Source: Naematelia aurantialba (Eukaryota; Basidiomycota; Tremellomycetes; Tremellales; Naemateliaceae). From it: a stretch of 64,000 nucleotides of DNA. This document shows, piece by piece, positions 33,901 to 44,505 of this stretch. The notes under the pieces are model-generated. The model had not been told where the DNA came from. It searched no databases and saw nothing but the letters and a program-made list of their open reading frames with translations. The DNA is taken from positions 124,001-188,000 of the forward strand of contig JAKFAO010000002.1 of assembly GCA_021527695.1 (NCBI GenBank). Direction: 5' to 3'. The stretch's first letter is position 1; every line of letters starts with the position of its first letter. A program made the translations under genes and the position numbers.

Positions 33901-35019
33901 GTCGCCGCCAAACGCCTCATTGTGGAAGAGCTCCTTGCGCTACTCCCCGAGTCCCAAACGCTCTTAGCTGCGGCTTGGGCACGTACGTTGGCGATCATGG
34001 TGGGGGCCGGCGCCGCCCTGGACGACCAGTGGTCGCTTCTGGAAAAGCGTCTTCGCCGTCCTGGCGACCCGTATTACATGTTTTCATGGCAAGATGCCCT
34101 ACTCGAGCTCGTGAATCGAGACGAGCTCCCAGATATGCCCTTGGAGCTATTCGAGATCGTCCTGCGGATTCTCGGGAAACTTTCCCACTTGCCGGTCATC
34201 GAATTCCCGAGGACAAGGAAGCTGAGAGTGTGGAGTCTGGCAGTCTACCGCGCCGCGAGCAGCACAATGTTATCTGCGGCGGAGCGCGGCCGCGTTCTCG
34301 ATGCGATATTCGAGCTGTACGGGCCGTGCCACGTCGAAGGGGAAATGCTTGAGCCGTACATGCGTGCCATTGCAGGCTGTCTTTCCGTTCCCAATGGGGA
34401 AGGACTGGGACAGGCCAAGCTGCGGTGGGGCCACCTGCGATCCCTCGGGAAGACGCCCCAGAATATTTGGAACCGCATGCTTAGGCACCTTGTTGGCTCT
34501 GACTCGGATGCGGTCCGATTCCGATCGGCAGCGGTAGATCTCGTGATAGATGCTTGGATCAGCAAGGAAGTATCGCCCCGAAACGAGTTTTGGCCAATAG
34601 CCCAGGCGCACGGTCTGATTGAGGCGGCGGGGCTGAAGGTGTCAGATAGGGTATGGCGGCAGTCGCGGTCGCATCCGCGATTGGCAAATTCAGATGAAGT
34701 CAAAACGCCTTTGGCTGCTGAGATAGAGCGCGCGACGGAGGACGAGAACGCGATACTAGTGGGGGAAGAGGCCGAGACGGTAGACGAGGACGAGGCTGCG
34801 GATGATGAGGATGAGGAAGAGGAGCTAGAGTCGTCGTCGTTGATACTGGACGATACGGAAGCCGAGGAGCTTGAGGACGGCCCAGAGAGCCGAGAAGACG
34901 ACGAGGACTATGAGGACGTGCGCGAGGCGATGCTGGCAGAGAAGGACGAGGTTACGGTACCTCCGACTGAGGCGGCTAGTGTGCCGTCTTCAGGGAGGGC
35001 GCATGGTGTGCATTCGTAG
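30964..35019 (+). CDS. Large mitochondrial helical-repeat (PPR-like) protein
   Basis: Two exons, 30964-33307 and 33380-35019, with a 72-nt intron; total 3984 nt, 1327 residues. The ATG at 30964 was chosen because it gives an Arg/Ser/Leu-rich, acid-free N-terminus typical of a mitochondrial presequence (MLSRCASAGPGPLTLAYRLG). Residues about 70-470 are low-complexity: Gly-Ala-Gly-Thr repeats, then Thr/Pro/Lys/Arg-rich sequence. From about residue 490 to 1220 the chain is regular amphipathic helices, for example LLAWAMLYLSRIYYAKRHPP and LLALAKLGHDELLISAYKSA, as in PPR/TPR-like organelle RNA proteins. The end is a run of Asp/Glu. By analogy it may act in mitochondrial RNA processing or translation, but no family signature is decisive. 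Antisense frames in the low-complexity part are by-products. Confidence 0.8.
31201..31300 (+). repeat. GCTGGGACAGGC-type coding repeat
   Basis: Short units GCTGGGACAGGC, GCTGGTACCAGT and GCCGGTGCCGGT inside the coding sequence above; they encode the Ala-Gly-Thr-Gly run. Confidence 0.8.
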
Positions 35020-35210
35020 TGGTAGACGCATGGTCAGGTCATGTCCATGTCCATGAATTCTTGCAGAGTTGGAAAATCTCCAACGCGCCGCCGCCACCGA
35101 TGCCGACGCGCGTGGACCTCCACTTTTTCGAGAGTATCTTGTGAAATCCGAGCCCAAGTGGTGAGGAGGCGCAGACTCGCCCATCTCATGCTATACACGG
35201 GCGACGCGAC

Positions 35211-36741
35211 ATGAGGTGAGCTGTCGTGTCGGGCTTGGGAGGCAGGTGTGAACGCTGGGGCATCGCGTCGAGCAGGACTGGCACTGGAACTGGGACTGGA
35301 ACTGGAACTGGGACTGGAACTGGCACTGGCACGCATACTGACGATGTTGGGCGTAGCGCACCGCCGTCCCCGACGCTGTCCGATTCGGCGCTCCTGGACT
35401 CGCTGGACGACGACCCGCGATTCGACCTGGCGGCACACAGGGAGGCGCGGCTGGAGCAGCTCAAGCGCGCGGTGGGGCAGGTCAAGGCGCTCCGCGAGAG
35501 CGAGTACGGCCGCGTCGTAGCTTACCCCGAGGAGAAGCGGCTCATCGAGCGCATGGCGTGGGTGTCGGTGGTGTCGACTCGAGCTCCTTCCTCCCTCGCG
35601 TCTTCCCTGCCCTCGCGTCTTCCCTGTCCATACCACGGGCGGCGGGCGCGAATGGTGGTGGAACTGACCGTGATATCCTCGCTGCATCGCTTCCTGAATT
35701 ATCCAACTTTTCCGGCGAGCGACAACTGACGCCCGCAGGAAAGAAAAGTACTGCCTTGTCCACTTTTACCACCCCGACTTCCACCGCTGCCGAATCATGG
35801 ACAAGCGTCTCGACGTGAGCGTTTCAGCTCGCCTCATCAGCCAGTCCCTCTTCGTCCCCTCCTTTCCCTGTCACTCCCCCGCCCCCCCCTCGCGGGACAT
35901 CCCCCCCGTCGGGCACTGACATCACGTCGACCAGGAACTCGCACCGAAACACCCACATACCCTCTTCCTGCGCGCTTCGGTCGTCGACGTGCCGTTTCTC
36001 GTCACGAAATTCTCCATCCAGGTCTTGCCGTGCGTGATGGTGTTTGTCGATGGACGATGTGTGGACCGGTCAGTCGTGGGCGTCTTTGGCCTCGTCTCGT
36101 CTCATCCCTACCTCCCATCTCCTCCCCACCTCTCATCTCCTCCCTACCTCCCGCCTCACCCATACTTCCCACCTCATCCCTACCTCCCATCGCATCCACA
36201 TCTCCCACCTCATCCCTACCTCCCAGCAAATCCCATCTCATCCATCTTCTCTCACCCTCTCCCAGGGCCGAGCTAAAGGGGAGAGCACTGACACGCCGTC
36301 TGGCAGATTGATAGGGTTCGAAGAGCTTGGAGACTCGGATCGCTTCACCCTCAGCATGCTAGAATTCCGCTTGAAACAATCCGGTGCGCATTCTCCCCCG
36401 AAGCTCATTGCATTCTCCTACAATACCCTATCCCGTTCCTGGCCTGCCCCTCTGGCCTGTCCTTGCACCACCGCATAACCCCTTCGTCCCGTTGTGGATA
36501 ACTCGTACTTGACAGACTGACAGGCGATGCAGGAGCACTGCCAGACGGACAGATCGCCCTGGCACAAACCCTTCCTGCCGAGTTACTCGGTTCAGGCGCG
36601 GCCAGCGGCGCCGACCGCTCAGATTCAGAAGACGAGGATGAGGACGTCCGGATACGGCGGAAAGACGGCAAAGTCAGGCCTAGAAGGGGCAAGGTCGGGA
36701 TACGGAACGGCATCGTCGGCGCCGGCAGCGACGATGATTGA
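35211..36741 (+). CDS. PLP1: Phosducin-like protein 1 (TXNDC9/PhLP3)
   Basis: Exons 35211-35215, 35273-35557, 35739-35814, 35935-36068, 36307-36383, 36533-36741; total 786 nt, 261 residues. The family binds the CCT chaperonin and helps tubulin/actin folding. Features: helical N-terminal part (LDDDPRFDLAAHREARLEQL), then a thioredoxin fold in which the redox cysteines are lost: VHFYHPDFHRCRIMDKRL, FLRASVVDVPFLVTKF, VLPCVMVFVDGR, and the closing IGFEELGDSDRFTLSMLEFR that matches TXNDC9 well. The tail is acidic then basic (SDSEDEDEDVRIRRK). Exon 1 is only ATGAG before a strong GTGAGC donor; this start is the least certain part. Exon 2 begins with a Thr-Gly run from a GGAACT repeat. Intron 4 carries a pyrimidine repeat (about 36100-36262). 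Confidence 0.9.
36100..36262 (+). repeat. CTACCTCCCATCTCATCC-like repeat in PLP1 intron 4
   Basis: About ten imperfect pyrimidine-rich units with spacings near 20 bp; it accounts for the 238-nt length of the intron. Confidence 0.75.
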
Positions 36742-36949
36742 TGTTGCGTGCTTGTGTTGTTCCAGCCAACCCGTCCGACTGTCAGATGTTAGAGGAGGAT
36801 CGCGGATGGTTTCACTGCCAGTCTGGCCAAGGAAAAATTGTCAGAAAACTTCATCGGATCAATCGCATGCTGGACGAAACTGCCATGTACAACACTATGC
36901 AGACATGTATACGTAAAACGTAGATGAGGCAGTCCGATATCAACCAATC

Positions 36950-37085
36950 CTCATGCTCCATGTCCGTCAACCCCGGCGATCCATCAATCATCATCCTCCA
37001 TGTCCCGTCACCCAGACTATCACATGTCCGTCACCCGGACTATCAATCATCATCCTCCATGTCCGTCAACCCAGGCTCGCCTTCC
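36950..37085. repeat. Tandem duplications of the CWC24 3' end
   Basis: The block CATCCTCCATGTCCGTCA, with flanking CCCGGACTATCAATCAT, occurs in about three to four imperfect copies (near 36955, 36990, 37022, 37050). The rightmost copy is the end of the CWC24 coding region with its stop (37043-37045). The others lie downstream of the gene. Confidence 0.75.
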
Positions 37086-38239
37086 TCGTCCACCTCATGC
37101 CGCATCTCGCTTCCTTCGGCGTCGCTGTCTGGCCCACCAATCTCGATCCCGCCATTCCCGTTGTCCTCATCCACGATTCCCCTCGCTTCGCGCTTTGCCT
37201 TGTTCTTCGCCTCGAGCTTTGCCAGGATCTTCTCGGCCTTGTTAAAGATGCCGCTTGTCGGGGCCCCGCAGGCATAGCATTTTGGAGATTTGATGAATCG
37301 CTCAATCGCGCACCTATTACATGTCAGCAGCTGCGGATATACGCTATACGTGCGTCGATGATCAGGCGAAGAATGAAGGGAATGAAAGTAGACTCACTTC
37401 ATGCAAAAGTAGTGCCCGCACTTTGTGACGACTGGATCTGTGAACTCCTTTCTGCAGATCAGGCATGCAAATGGGACTTCCTCCTCATCGTCCTCTTCCG
37501 GCGCTGCCTGGCCTTGCCCCTGCGCAGCGTCCCACGCCTGGTCCAGCTGCCAGCCGGCGAGGTAGTCGCCTCGGTCGTGCAAGAACTTGCATGAATCGCC
37601 GTACCCGCAAAACCCAGTCTCCTTGTAATCCTTACACACGTCCGGCTGGTAATCGACGAGCGTGATGGTCCGGATATTCGACGTGGCCTTTATAGGTCCC
37701 GTCTTCATCTTCTTATCCAGCACTTCGCGGGTCTTATTGATCGTCGGAAGGTAGTTGGCGGCACCTCGATAAAGTCCATCGTCAGTGACAATCTCCCCGT
37801 CCTGTGTCGCCGTCAGCAAGTGCAACGCCGCCTCCTGGCTCCGACGAGGGATGCGAGGTGCACGTCTACTCACCTCGTTTAACCTGATCTTCTTCTTCTC
37901 GATCGTTCCGTCCTGGTTTTCCAAGTCCCAATCATTGGCACGGGTGGCATACTCGTCTCCAGCGCGGATCAGACCTTCGTCCGCCTTGTAGTCCAGCTCG
38001 TCCAAGCCCCCACTATTTGCATTCTCGTCGTTGGCCTCGCGTCGCCGCTTGGACCCCTGCACCAGAGGGTTCGCGAGTGACTTCTTCGTCGGTCGGACGA
38101 CGGTCGCATCAGAGGTGGTGGATGGGCTGCCCGAGGTCTCCAGCGGAGGAGAAGACGATCGTTTGCGGGTCTGGGCTGGACGCCGTGATGGCCCCTTTTT
38201 GAATGCCACCACAGGAGTGGATGTGGATGCTGCTGACAT
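37043..38239 (-). CDS. CWC24: Pre-mRNA splicing factor Cwc24 (RNF113A)
   Basis: Exons 38239-37874, 37801-37398 and 37313-37043 total 1041 nt, 346 residues. Cwc24/RNF113A joins the spliceosome around the first catalytic step and shields the 5' splice site. The disordered, basic N-terminal region is followed by a CCCH zinc finger (CKDYKETGFCGYGDSCKFLH, spacing 8-5-3) near residue 190 and a C3HC4 RING finger (CLICRKEFTDPVVTKCGHYF then CAIERF and CYACG), with the conserved GAPTSGIFN right after the RING. The tail is acidic and ends in DMEDDD. The RING is split by the last intron between its fourth-fifth ligand region. Domain order is exactly that of the family. Confidence 0.96.
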
Positions 38240-38824
38240 GTTGGTAAGGTAGTTACTGCAACGCTGGAACGATATATAGCGAGCTTCTCGGGGGGATAGT
38301 CTCCCACGGCTTACTCAGCGGGCGGCAAGAGAGAGAGAGTGCCACATGGACTAGTGCCGCGGTATTTACGCTTGATATTTGATATGGAAACCTCCGCAAA
38401 CTTGTCTTCAATCGTGACGTGGTATTATCCCCCCGCGTGTTGACCTGCCCACCCCAGTGGCCAAAACGCTGCAAACGGTGAAAACGAGCGAAGAACACCC
38501 CCTCGACGCTCGCCGCCGCTCTTCCCCCCCCTTCTCGACATCGCTTCATATTACCTCGGTGGACAATCATCAGCCTCACATCTATCCAACCTTTTGGCTC
38601 TGCAAAAGGTCCCCCCCCCAATCAGTGATCGCCCCCTGGGCTTTGTCTCAGCTTTGCCCTTTGATTGACACGCAGCGCCTTGGTTTTGCCCTTTGCCACG
38701 AGTCGACCACAACACCATATCCCCGCTAAAAATCCCGCCGTCAGTGCTGCCACCGACTCCGGCGATATCGTATTGCACCTAGTGACCGCGGACCTCCACT
38801 TGACGCGTCCACCCGTCCAGCACC
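38240..38824. promoter_or_regulatory. Divergent promoter of CWC24 and Zn2Cys6 gene
   Basis: A 585-bp gap between head-to-head genes. There are short C-rich runs near 38430, 38530 and 38610. No gene seen. Confidence 0.5.
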
Positions 38825-40595
38825 ATGGACAGCTCTTCCCTCGACCATTCGCAAGCAGACACGGATGCGCTCGCGTCCGCCGTCGGCGCCGCTGCGCAGC
38901 AGCTCGGCCTCGATGCTGACTCGCATCACTTCCACCACCAGCTCACCCAGCCCGACTTTTCCCAGACACACAAGGGAGATGAGCACAACCACCTCGACGT
39001 GCATGGGCTGGACATGAGTGTGGTCGATGACGATGATGGCCTGCACACTGGGGAAGAAGAACTGGATTTTACCGGCATGGGAACGCCGGGGACACCGCAA
39101 CGCACAAGCAGCTATGGTCGCCCACCAAGTATCAGAAAAGGTATGCATTCTACGCTTCCAAATGCATTTGCTCTAAGCTGACTCTGCAAAGCATGTGATT
39201 TGTGCCATCTTGCAAAGCAAGTAAGTACACGAGTTGCATGCCTGTATAAACACCCAGCTGACGCAATCAGAGATGCTCGGGCGACCGGCCCTCGTGCACT
39301 CGGTGCTCAGCAGGCGGATGGCAATGCAACTATGCGCCGCGTCAACGACGGCGCACCGTCCCGAAAGAGCAGAAGCTCGTGCAAAATGTCATTCCCGACC
39401 ACCGCACCACTCAGAACCTCGCCGCCCTGTCTGCACCTGCCATGAATGTCAACAAGAAGAGAAAAATCGGGTCGCGCGATTCCGAAGGCTACGGCGAAGG
39501 CGGTATGGACATGAAGTTGGCCATGGGAATGGCCATGGACATGGGTCTGGCAGGTGAAGAGGATGGAGAGGAACTGCTCACCATGAATGACGATAGCATG
39601 GTGAGTCGTTTCCAGGGCTTGCATGGGGCATCTAGCTCACTCGCTCATAGTTGGAATCCATCGCCATCGATGGATATCTCGCCGATCTACCACTAGCTAC
39701 ATTCGTGCATAATTTGCCCTACACTGCGGGCCCGACACATCAGGAACAAAACCAGTTCAACACGGATGATTTTCCCACGGCCAACGACAACACATTTCCT
39801 TCCGCAGCGGACATGGACCAACACACCACCTCCGCCCTCCGAGACGCCATCTTCAGTTTGAACGAGTCGAATGCCGCGCACGGCGGTGGTGGAGAGGGAG
39901 GTGATGGCGGCGACGGGACGGGCGAGGGCGGGGGCGATGGTGAAGGAGGCATTGACCCCCATCTCGCGTTGCTCGACCTGTCATCGGCACTGCCAGGCGA
40001 AGGCGGCAACGAGCACCACGATCACCTCCACATGCCCTCTTTTGGCTGCCCACACGTCCCGCTAGTGCCACACATCCTGGCTCTCTTAAACCAACACACG
40101 CTCGAACCCAAGCCGGGGTCGAACACGCCACTCACGCTCGGCGTCTTCGCGCCGCTGTCACGGTCACTACGGCTCTTCAACTCGCTCACCTCCTGCCCCG
40201 TCTGCTCAACATCGCCGCAGCAGACCCTGCCTCAGCTCGCCCTGCTCTCTCGGACGACCACTATCCTCACGTTCCCCTTCCCAGGAATCAACTCGTCTGC
40301 TGTCTCCACTTCGGCCCAGATTTCAGTTCACGGTGCACGTCTAGCAGGCACCGGACTGTCAGAGGCAATCGAACAGCATATTGTGGGCGTTGTATGGGAC
40401 AGCTGGAGAGCGGCCATCAGGGAGATCTTTGCGAGCTTTGAACGAAAGGCGCAAGAAATCATTCAACAGTCGGCGGCGCAGGCGGCAGCGGATGGCCAGC
40501 CATCAGGCAGTTCTGCTGAAACCCAGCGAGCGGGATTAATGTTCCAGGCAATGAGTCGGCTCGTCACCGCCATGGACGAGGTGGAGGGGAACTGA
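38825..40595 (+). CDS. Zn2Cys6 transcription factor
   Basis: Exons 38825-39140, 39192-39220 (29 nt), 39271-39600 and 39651-40595 total 1620 nt, 539 residues. The binuclear zinc cluster (CX2CX6CX6CX2CX6C) starts near residue 107: CDLCHLAKQRCSGDRPSCTR, then C.AGGWQC; it is assembled from exons 2 and 3 and followed by a basic linker (PRQRRRTVPKEQK). Unusually for this class the cluster is internal, after about 105 His/Asp-rich residues. The later region has Met/Gly-rich and Gly-rich low complexity and a helical C-terminus (LSEAIEQHIVGVVWDSWRAA). There is no clear fungal-specific middle homology domain. It should be a DNA-binding nuclear regulator; target unknown. Confidence 0.88.
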
Positions 40596-40609
40596 GGCAG
40601 GCAGTGCTA

Positions 40610-40697
40610 CTGAAACCCAGCGAACGAGCGGGTTCTGGTGTTCCGGGCGATGGTCGGCTCGTTACTGCCATAGGCCAAGTAGAGATGAACTCGGAGG
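40610..40697 (+). repeat. Diverged copy of the preceding gene's 3' end
   Basis: This stretch, starting CTGAAACCCAGCGAACGAG, is a diverged copy of the last 80 or so bases of the Zn2Cys6 coding region (from 40516, CTGAAACCCAGCGAGCGG), including the segment TCGGCTCGT.AC.GCCAT. Substitutions and a small insertion remove the reading frame. Confidence 0.8.
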
Positions 40698-40882
40698 ACT
40701 TGTAGTGAATTCGGCAGCAGGTCAAGTATCGCATGTAGTTCCGGTATGTACTTCAGGTGCGTGGCAATTAAATTGGGAATGTTTGTGCAGGTGCATCTGG
40801 TTTCAAGTTTCACTTCAGACCGGATCGCTTATCTCGCTTCCTTGCGTATGGCTTCATCAGTCGTACTGATGTACCGCACGAA

Positions 40883-41505
40883 TCATTCCACTTCTCCATC
40901 ATCGTATCCTACTCCTGAGCGCTCCTTCTTCCACTTGTGCCAACACGCGTCACACCTTCCCTTGGTGCCGCCAAATTTCCAGCAATTTGGCTCGGGCTCA
41001 TGCAATGTCTCTTGGGGCGGCACCTTGCGTCCGCAAGCCTTGCAGTGTTGTTGCTTGGGCAAGTGGCCACGACGGTATGCCCAGTATAATAGCGGCAGGC
41101 CGAGGACTGAGACGGTCCCGACGCCAATTGCTGTGTTGTCCGTCAGAGTCTCGCTGCTAGCAGTACCTAAGGGGTCGTTGGGGAGCTAAGTGGTCGGCTG
41201 GGGAGAAGAGTTGTACTTAGGTGATCGGCTGGGGGAGGAGAGTTGGGATTGAGAGTGGAGGGGAGAGGGATAGAGATGGAGGCGGGGAGATCGGGGGACG
41301 GTGGGGAGGGATAGAGGGTTGGGTCAGAGGTGGGGATGGGGAGACGGGTGAGGAGGACAGTCGACTAGAAGAGTCTGCTGTGGAATTGGGCGAGTGGAGA
41401 GACGTAAGAGAGAGACGTACCGCCCCATGGAAGGTTACGGTGAGCAGGTGTCAGATCCGTATTCGAGTCGGTATCGCCAGTGGCGACATCCGACCGAATG
41501 TACAT
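40883..41505 (-). CDS. Small single-pass membrane protein, double Cys knuckle (member A)
   Basis: Exons 41505-41421 and 41130-40883 total 333 nt, 110 residues. A 28-residue acidic/Thr-rich N-terminus is followed by one membrane helix (IGVGTVSVLGLPLLYWAY), a basic stop (RRGHLPK) and a cysteine region CKACGRKVPPQE, later C.KFGGTKGRCDACWHKW. Two CxxC pairs about 27 residues apart suggest one zinc site. The intron (290 nt) lies in phase 1 directly before the helix, as in members B, C and E. By the positive-inside rule the cysteines face the cytosol and the N-terminus is outside or lumenal. No known family is recognised. It points away from the other four members. Confidence 0.7.
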
Positions 41506-42130
41506 CGCGAATACGACTGGACGGCTGTGAAGGAGCTGAAGAGAGGGACGTGGAACGGGGCGGCTCTGAGGTGCAACGGTATAGAGCTATTGCGGGCGGA
41601 GGCTGGCTCCTTTGGAGACGGGAGAGGTTCACCTAATGTCCAAAGGAGGCGATTAAGCGTGTCGGTGTCTTCAAGGCTTGAGTATGTTTTGGGCAGGAGA
41701 CAATGGCGTAGCTTCAACCGGACTAGCTGTAAGGAGCCACATAATCCCTTCCCACAAGATCACCGACATTTCCTGGGTTACCTCCGAAGGCTTGCTCACG
41801 AGGACTTGAAACAGCGATGCGAAATCCTCTGCGCACGGAAAGTCCCGGCTCAGTATACTGCCTCCCCCCCCCCCCGGGAGGAGGGTTGAAAGGATCGACC
41901 GCTCAAACGTGTTAGGCTCCTGATGAGGCATGATATGCACACTAGGTACATTGCCGCAACATAAAGGTCGAGAACAATGGTTGGGACGGTGAAACTCATT
42001 GATGGGGTTACAGTGAGCGAGATGCACCTGGTAAAATTCGCGACTGGTGTCCTCCCACGCTCTTTCGCCCACGCATCGTACAGCAGCCGGGTGATAAACA
42101 AACAACAAAGCAACCAAGGACCTAACCGGC
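41506..42130. other. Intergenic between members A and B
   Basis: Shared upstream region of the divergent members A and B, with a C15 run near 41863-41876. Weak open frames only. Confidence 0.5.
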
Positions 42131-42519
42131 ATGCCCGTTGACGGTACATCCAGCACTACCGATGGCTCGGGGGCTCTCTCAACAGGAGCGTGGGTCGGTG
42201 AGTTCCCAGTCTACTACCCACCCTACACCCGAGATCACCAGGATACGGTCGATGCAACAGCTCAGTTGACGTCCGCGCCCCCTTAGCTATCGCTGTGGCC
42301 GGCGGCGCAGTGGTGCTATTGTTGTTGGTTCAGATAATCCTCTGGCGTAAAGGGTACATTGGGAACAAGTGTCGATACTGCCGCAAATCCCTGCGCGGGC
42401 CAAAGAGGGCGGATCTCAATAATGGATCAGACACGTTTTTCGAGACAAAGTCGACCTGCTGTGGTAGGCTGAGGAGCGGCTGGTGTATAGACTGCGCAAC
42501 GAAGCGCTTTGTGAAGTGA
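42131..42519 (+). CDS. Small single-pass membrane protein, double Cys knuckle (member B)
   Basis: Exons 42131-42197 and 42287-42519 total 300 nt, 99 residues. N-terminus: 22 residues rich in Ser, Thr, Asp and Gly. Membrane helix: VAGGAVVLLLLVQIILW. Then RKGYIGNKCRYCRKSL, a polar loop, and CCGRLRSGWCIDCATKRF at the end. The phase-1 intron directly precedes the helix. It is closest to member C (shared RKGYIG.KCR.C and LRS..C.DCA). I know of no described family with this arrangement. Likely a plasma-membrane or endomembrane protein with a cytosolic zinc-ribbon-like module. Confidence 0.75.
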
Positions 42520-43028
42520 GGTAGCTTAGCCAGTCGATACTCCTCGTTTGGCGTTTACACAGCTCAGCAGGGATGAACGATCTCAATACCTCAGACAATG
42601 GCAGTATGTCATGCATCCAATCGTTCGTGGCTGTACATAGCCAGACATATAACGGCCCTCTTGCGCATACAGCACCTTCGCTGCGTGGTGGATCACCAGT
42701 CAACAAAAGATTTCTTTTCTGCTAATGGGTATCCTACGCGGCATCCTGCTTACGACTCGCAAAGTCGCCAGCCAAAGCTGCATGGGTGGCAAACTATGAC
42801 ACGCCTTAACCCTGACATTCCTTTCACGACTCCTTCGAGATCCGATCTGACGCACGATCTCGAACATAGGATTTCAATCTCATCAAACAATCTAGCACAT
42901 AGGATCTCACTGTCGTCAAAGGAAAGTTCCGCAACCCAAAGTGTTTCAAGCCGATCGCTATGACCGTAAAATGGCGGCTACACAGACCCCGGTCGCTCTC
43001 CACCGATTCCGCACGCAGAGGTCCAAAC
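42520..43028. other. Intergenic between members B and C
   Basis: No further member or repeat recognised. A 121-codon Ser/His-rich frame (42598-42963) has no supporting feature. Confidence 0.45.
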
Positions 43029-43452
43029 ATGAGCAGCGATAACTCGAGCGACCAGTCTGGAAGCGATGGCATGACGACCGGTGGGAAGATCGGTGAGTTG
43101 ATACTCGTCTTGCACCTTGCACATCTCGTCGCTACGTGCAGGCTCGAGTGGATGGCTAATGGATGTTTCGGCAGTGATTGCGGTCGGTGCATGCATAATC
43201 CTGCTGTTCCTGCTCGCCATCCTTATCCTTTACCGAAAAGGCTACATAGGCCACAAGTGCAGGGGTTGTGGAGAGCTGTTGCGGCCACTGGAAGAAGAGG
43301 GCGGGAACAAGATTGGGGGGCAAGGGCGGAATGACGAGCTACTCACCATCGACGCTAAGGCCAGGAAGACTCTGTTGTGCGGAGTTCTCAGGAGCGACAT
43401 GTGCCACGATTGTGCGATGGGGCACTTTAACGCGCAGAGGCATACTGTATAG
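43029..43452 (+). CDS. Small single-pass membrane protein, double Cys knuckle (member C)
   Basis: Exons 43029-43092 and 43175-43452 total 342 nt, 113 residues. The N-terminal 21 residues are Ser/Asp-rich (MSSDNSSDQSGSDGM). Helix: GACIILLFLLAILILY. Then RKGYIGHKCRGCGELLRP, an acidic/polar loop and LLCGVLRSDMCHDCAMGHF. Same phase-1 intron as member B. The loop between the CxxC pairs is about 13 residues longer than in B. N-terminal Ser/Asp bias and single helix fit an outside-in topology. Function unknown. Confidence 0.77.
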
Positions 43453-43851
43453 AAGAGACAATCAACCTTCTGTCACCCTCAGCCAGTTAGGACGAGGTGA
43501 TGAATGAATGTAGAGCTCCGCCCCGACCCCTCACATTGCCTTTGGTTCGGGGTATCAAGGCACACTGCGCCTGAGCTTTGCCGTAGCATACGTTGCAAAG
43601 TATTATCTTCAGGTACAGAGTTATCCCAATATCGACCACCAGCAATGAAGAGGAGCGCCCGATACTTGCGCAGCTGCCTCACACGAAGGGGTCGAGTGTG
43701 GTCTCACGCGTCTGACGGGTTACAGGTAAAGTGCAGGTCTTACCTTTGAGCCATCAATCCCGTGGACTTTGTAGCGCACTGGAGCTTACTTGAACTTGAG
43801 CGCGAGTGCAGACGCTTCGGACCTCTCTCTCAAACCTGCATCCTATCCGCT
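43453..43851. other. Intergenic between members C and D
   Basis: No clear gene. An 81-codon plus frame (43504-43749) lacks the family motifs. Confidence 0.45.
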
Positions 43852-44160
43852 CATGGCCCGGCATAATGGACAGCATGGCGAAGATGATCCTCGGTACGTA
43901 TGCATCCCTCGGACTCTCAGTTATCACAGAGTGACGGCAGGGCAGTGGTCGCTCTGTTTGCGGCGTTCTTCCTCGCCCTAACCATTTTCGCCACCTTTGC
44001 TTTTCTTCGGGGATGCTGGTGCGGGCAGTACCACTGCACGATCTGTCACCGCCAGGTCGGGCCCGATGAGGTGTTCGTCAAGTCTGGTAGGACGTTACTT
44101 GGGGGATACAGGGGGTGGCATCGGGGATGTGAGGATGGAAAGGCGTCAGAGGTTGGTTAA
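43852..44160 (+). CDS. Small single-pass membrane protein, Cys/His knuckle (member D)
   Basis: Exons 43852-43892 and 43941-44160 total 261 nt, 86 residues, the shortest member. Short hydrophilic N-terminus (MARHNGQHGEDDPR), helix VALFAAFFLALTIFATFAFL, then WCGQYHCTICHRQVGPDE and GYRGWHRGCEDGK at the end. The second CxxC of the family is replaced by HRGC, so a Cys/His site is possible. The intron is again just before the helix but in phase 2. It is the most diverged member after E, and assignment rests on architecture, intron place and neighbourhood rather than on identity. Confidence 0.68.
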
Positions 44161-44505
44161 GGTGTGCGCACGGGCCAGTGACTGGCTTGACGGACGAAAT
44201 TCGCCACTCCTCCGAAACATTCCCCTGTCAAATCCTTCGGCCAATGTCCCAACTCCTTGAGACAGGCCTGGCATGTCCTTTCATTGTGTTGTCTGATACT
44301 CCCTTGGTTGGACCCCCCTGTGCCTCGGCATACCTTTCACATGCACCTTTTACGTCCACCTCGCAACTCCCGTTTTCAACCCGCCTGACTGTTAATAATG
44401 CGCTCCCAAATCACTGGTGCTCCCACGGCATCAAGGACTGCTTCTCACTGCATATAACGACTTTCACAAGAACTGGAGACTTTCGTGCCCCACCTATACA
44501 CTGCG
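44161..44505. other. Intergenic between members D and E
   Basis: Nothing recognisable; an open frame through 44178-44666 runs out of phase over the start of member E. Confidence 0.45.
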
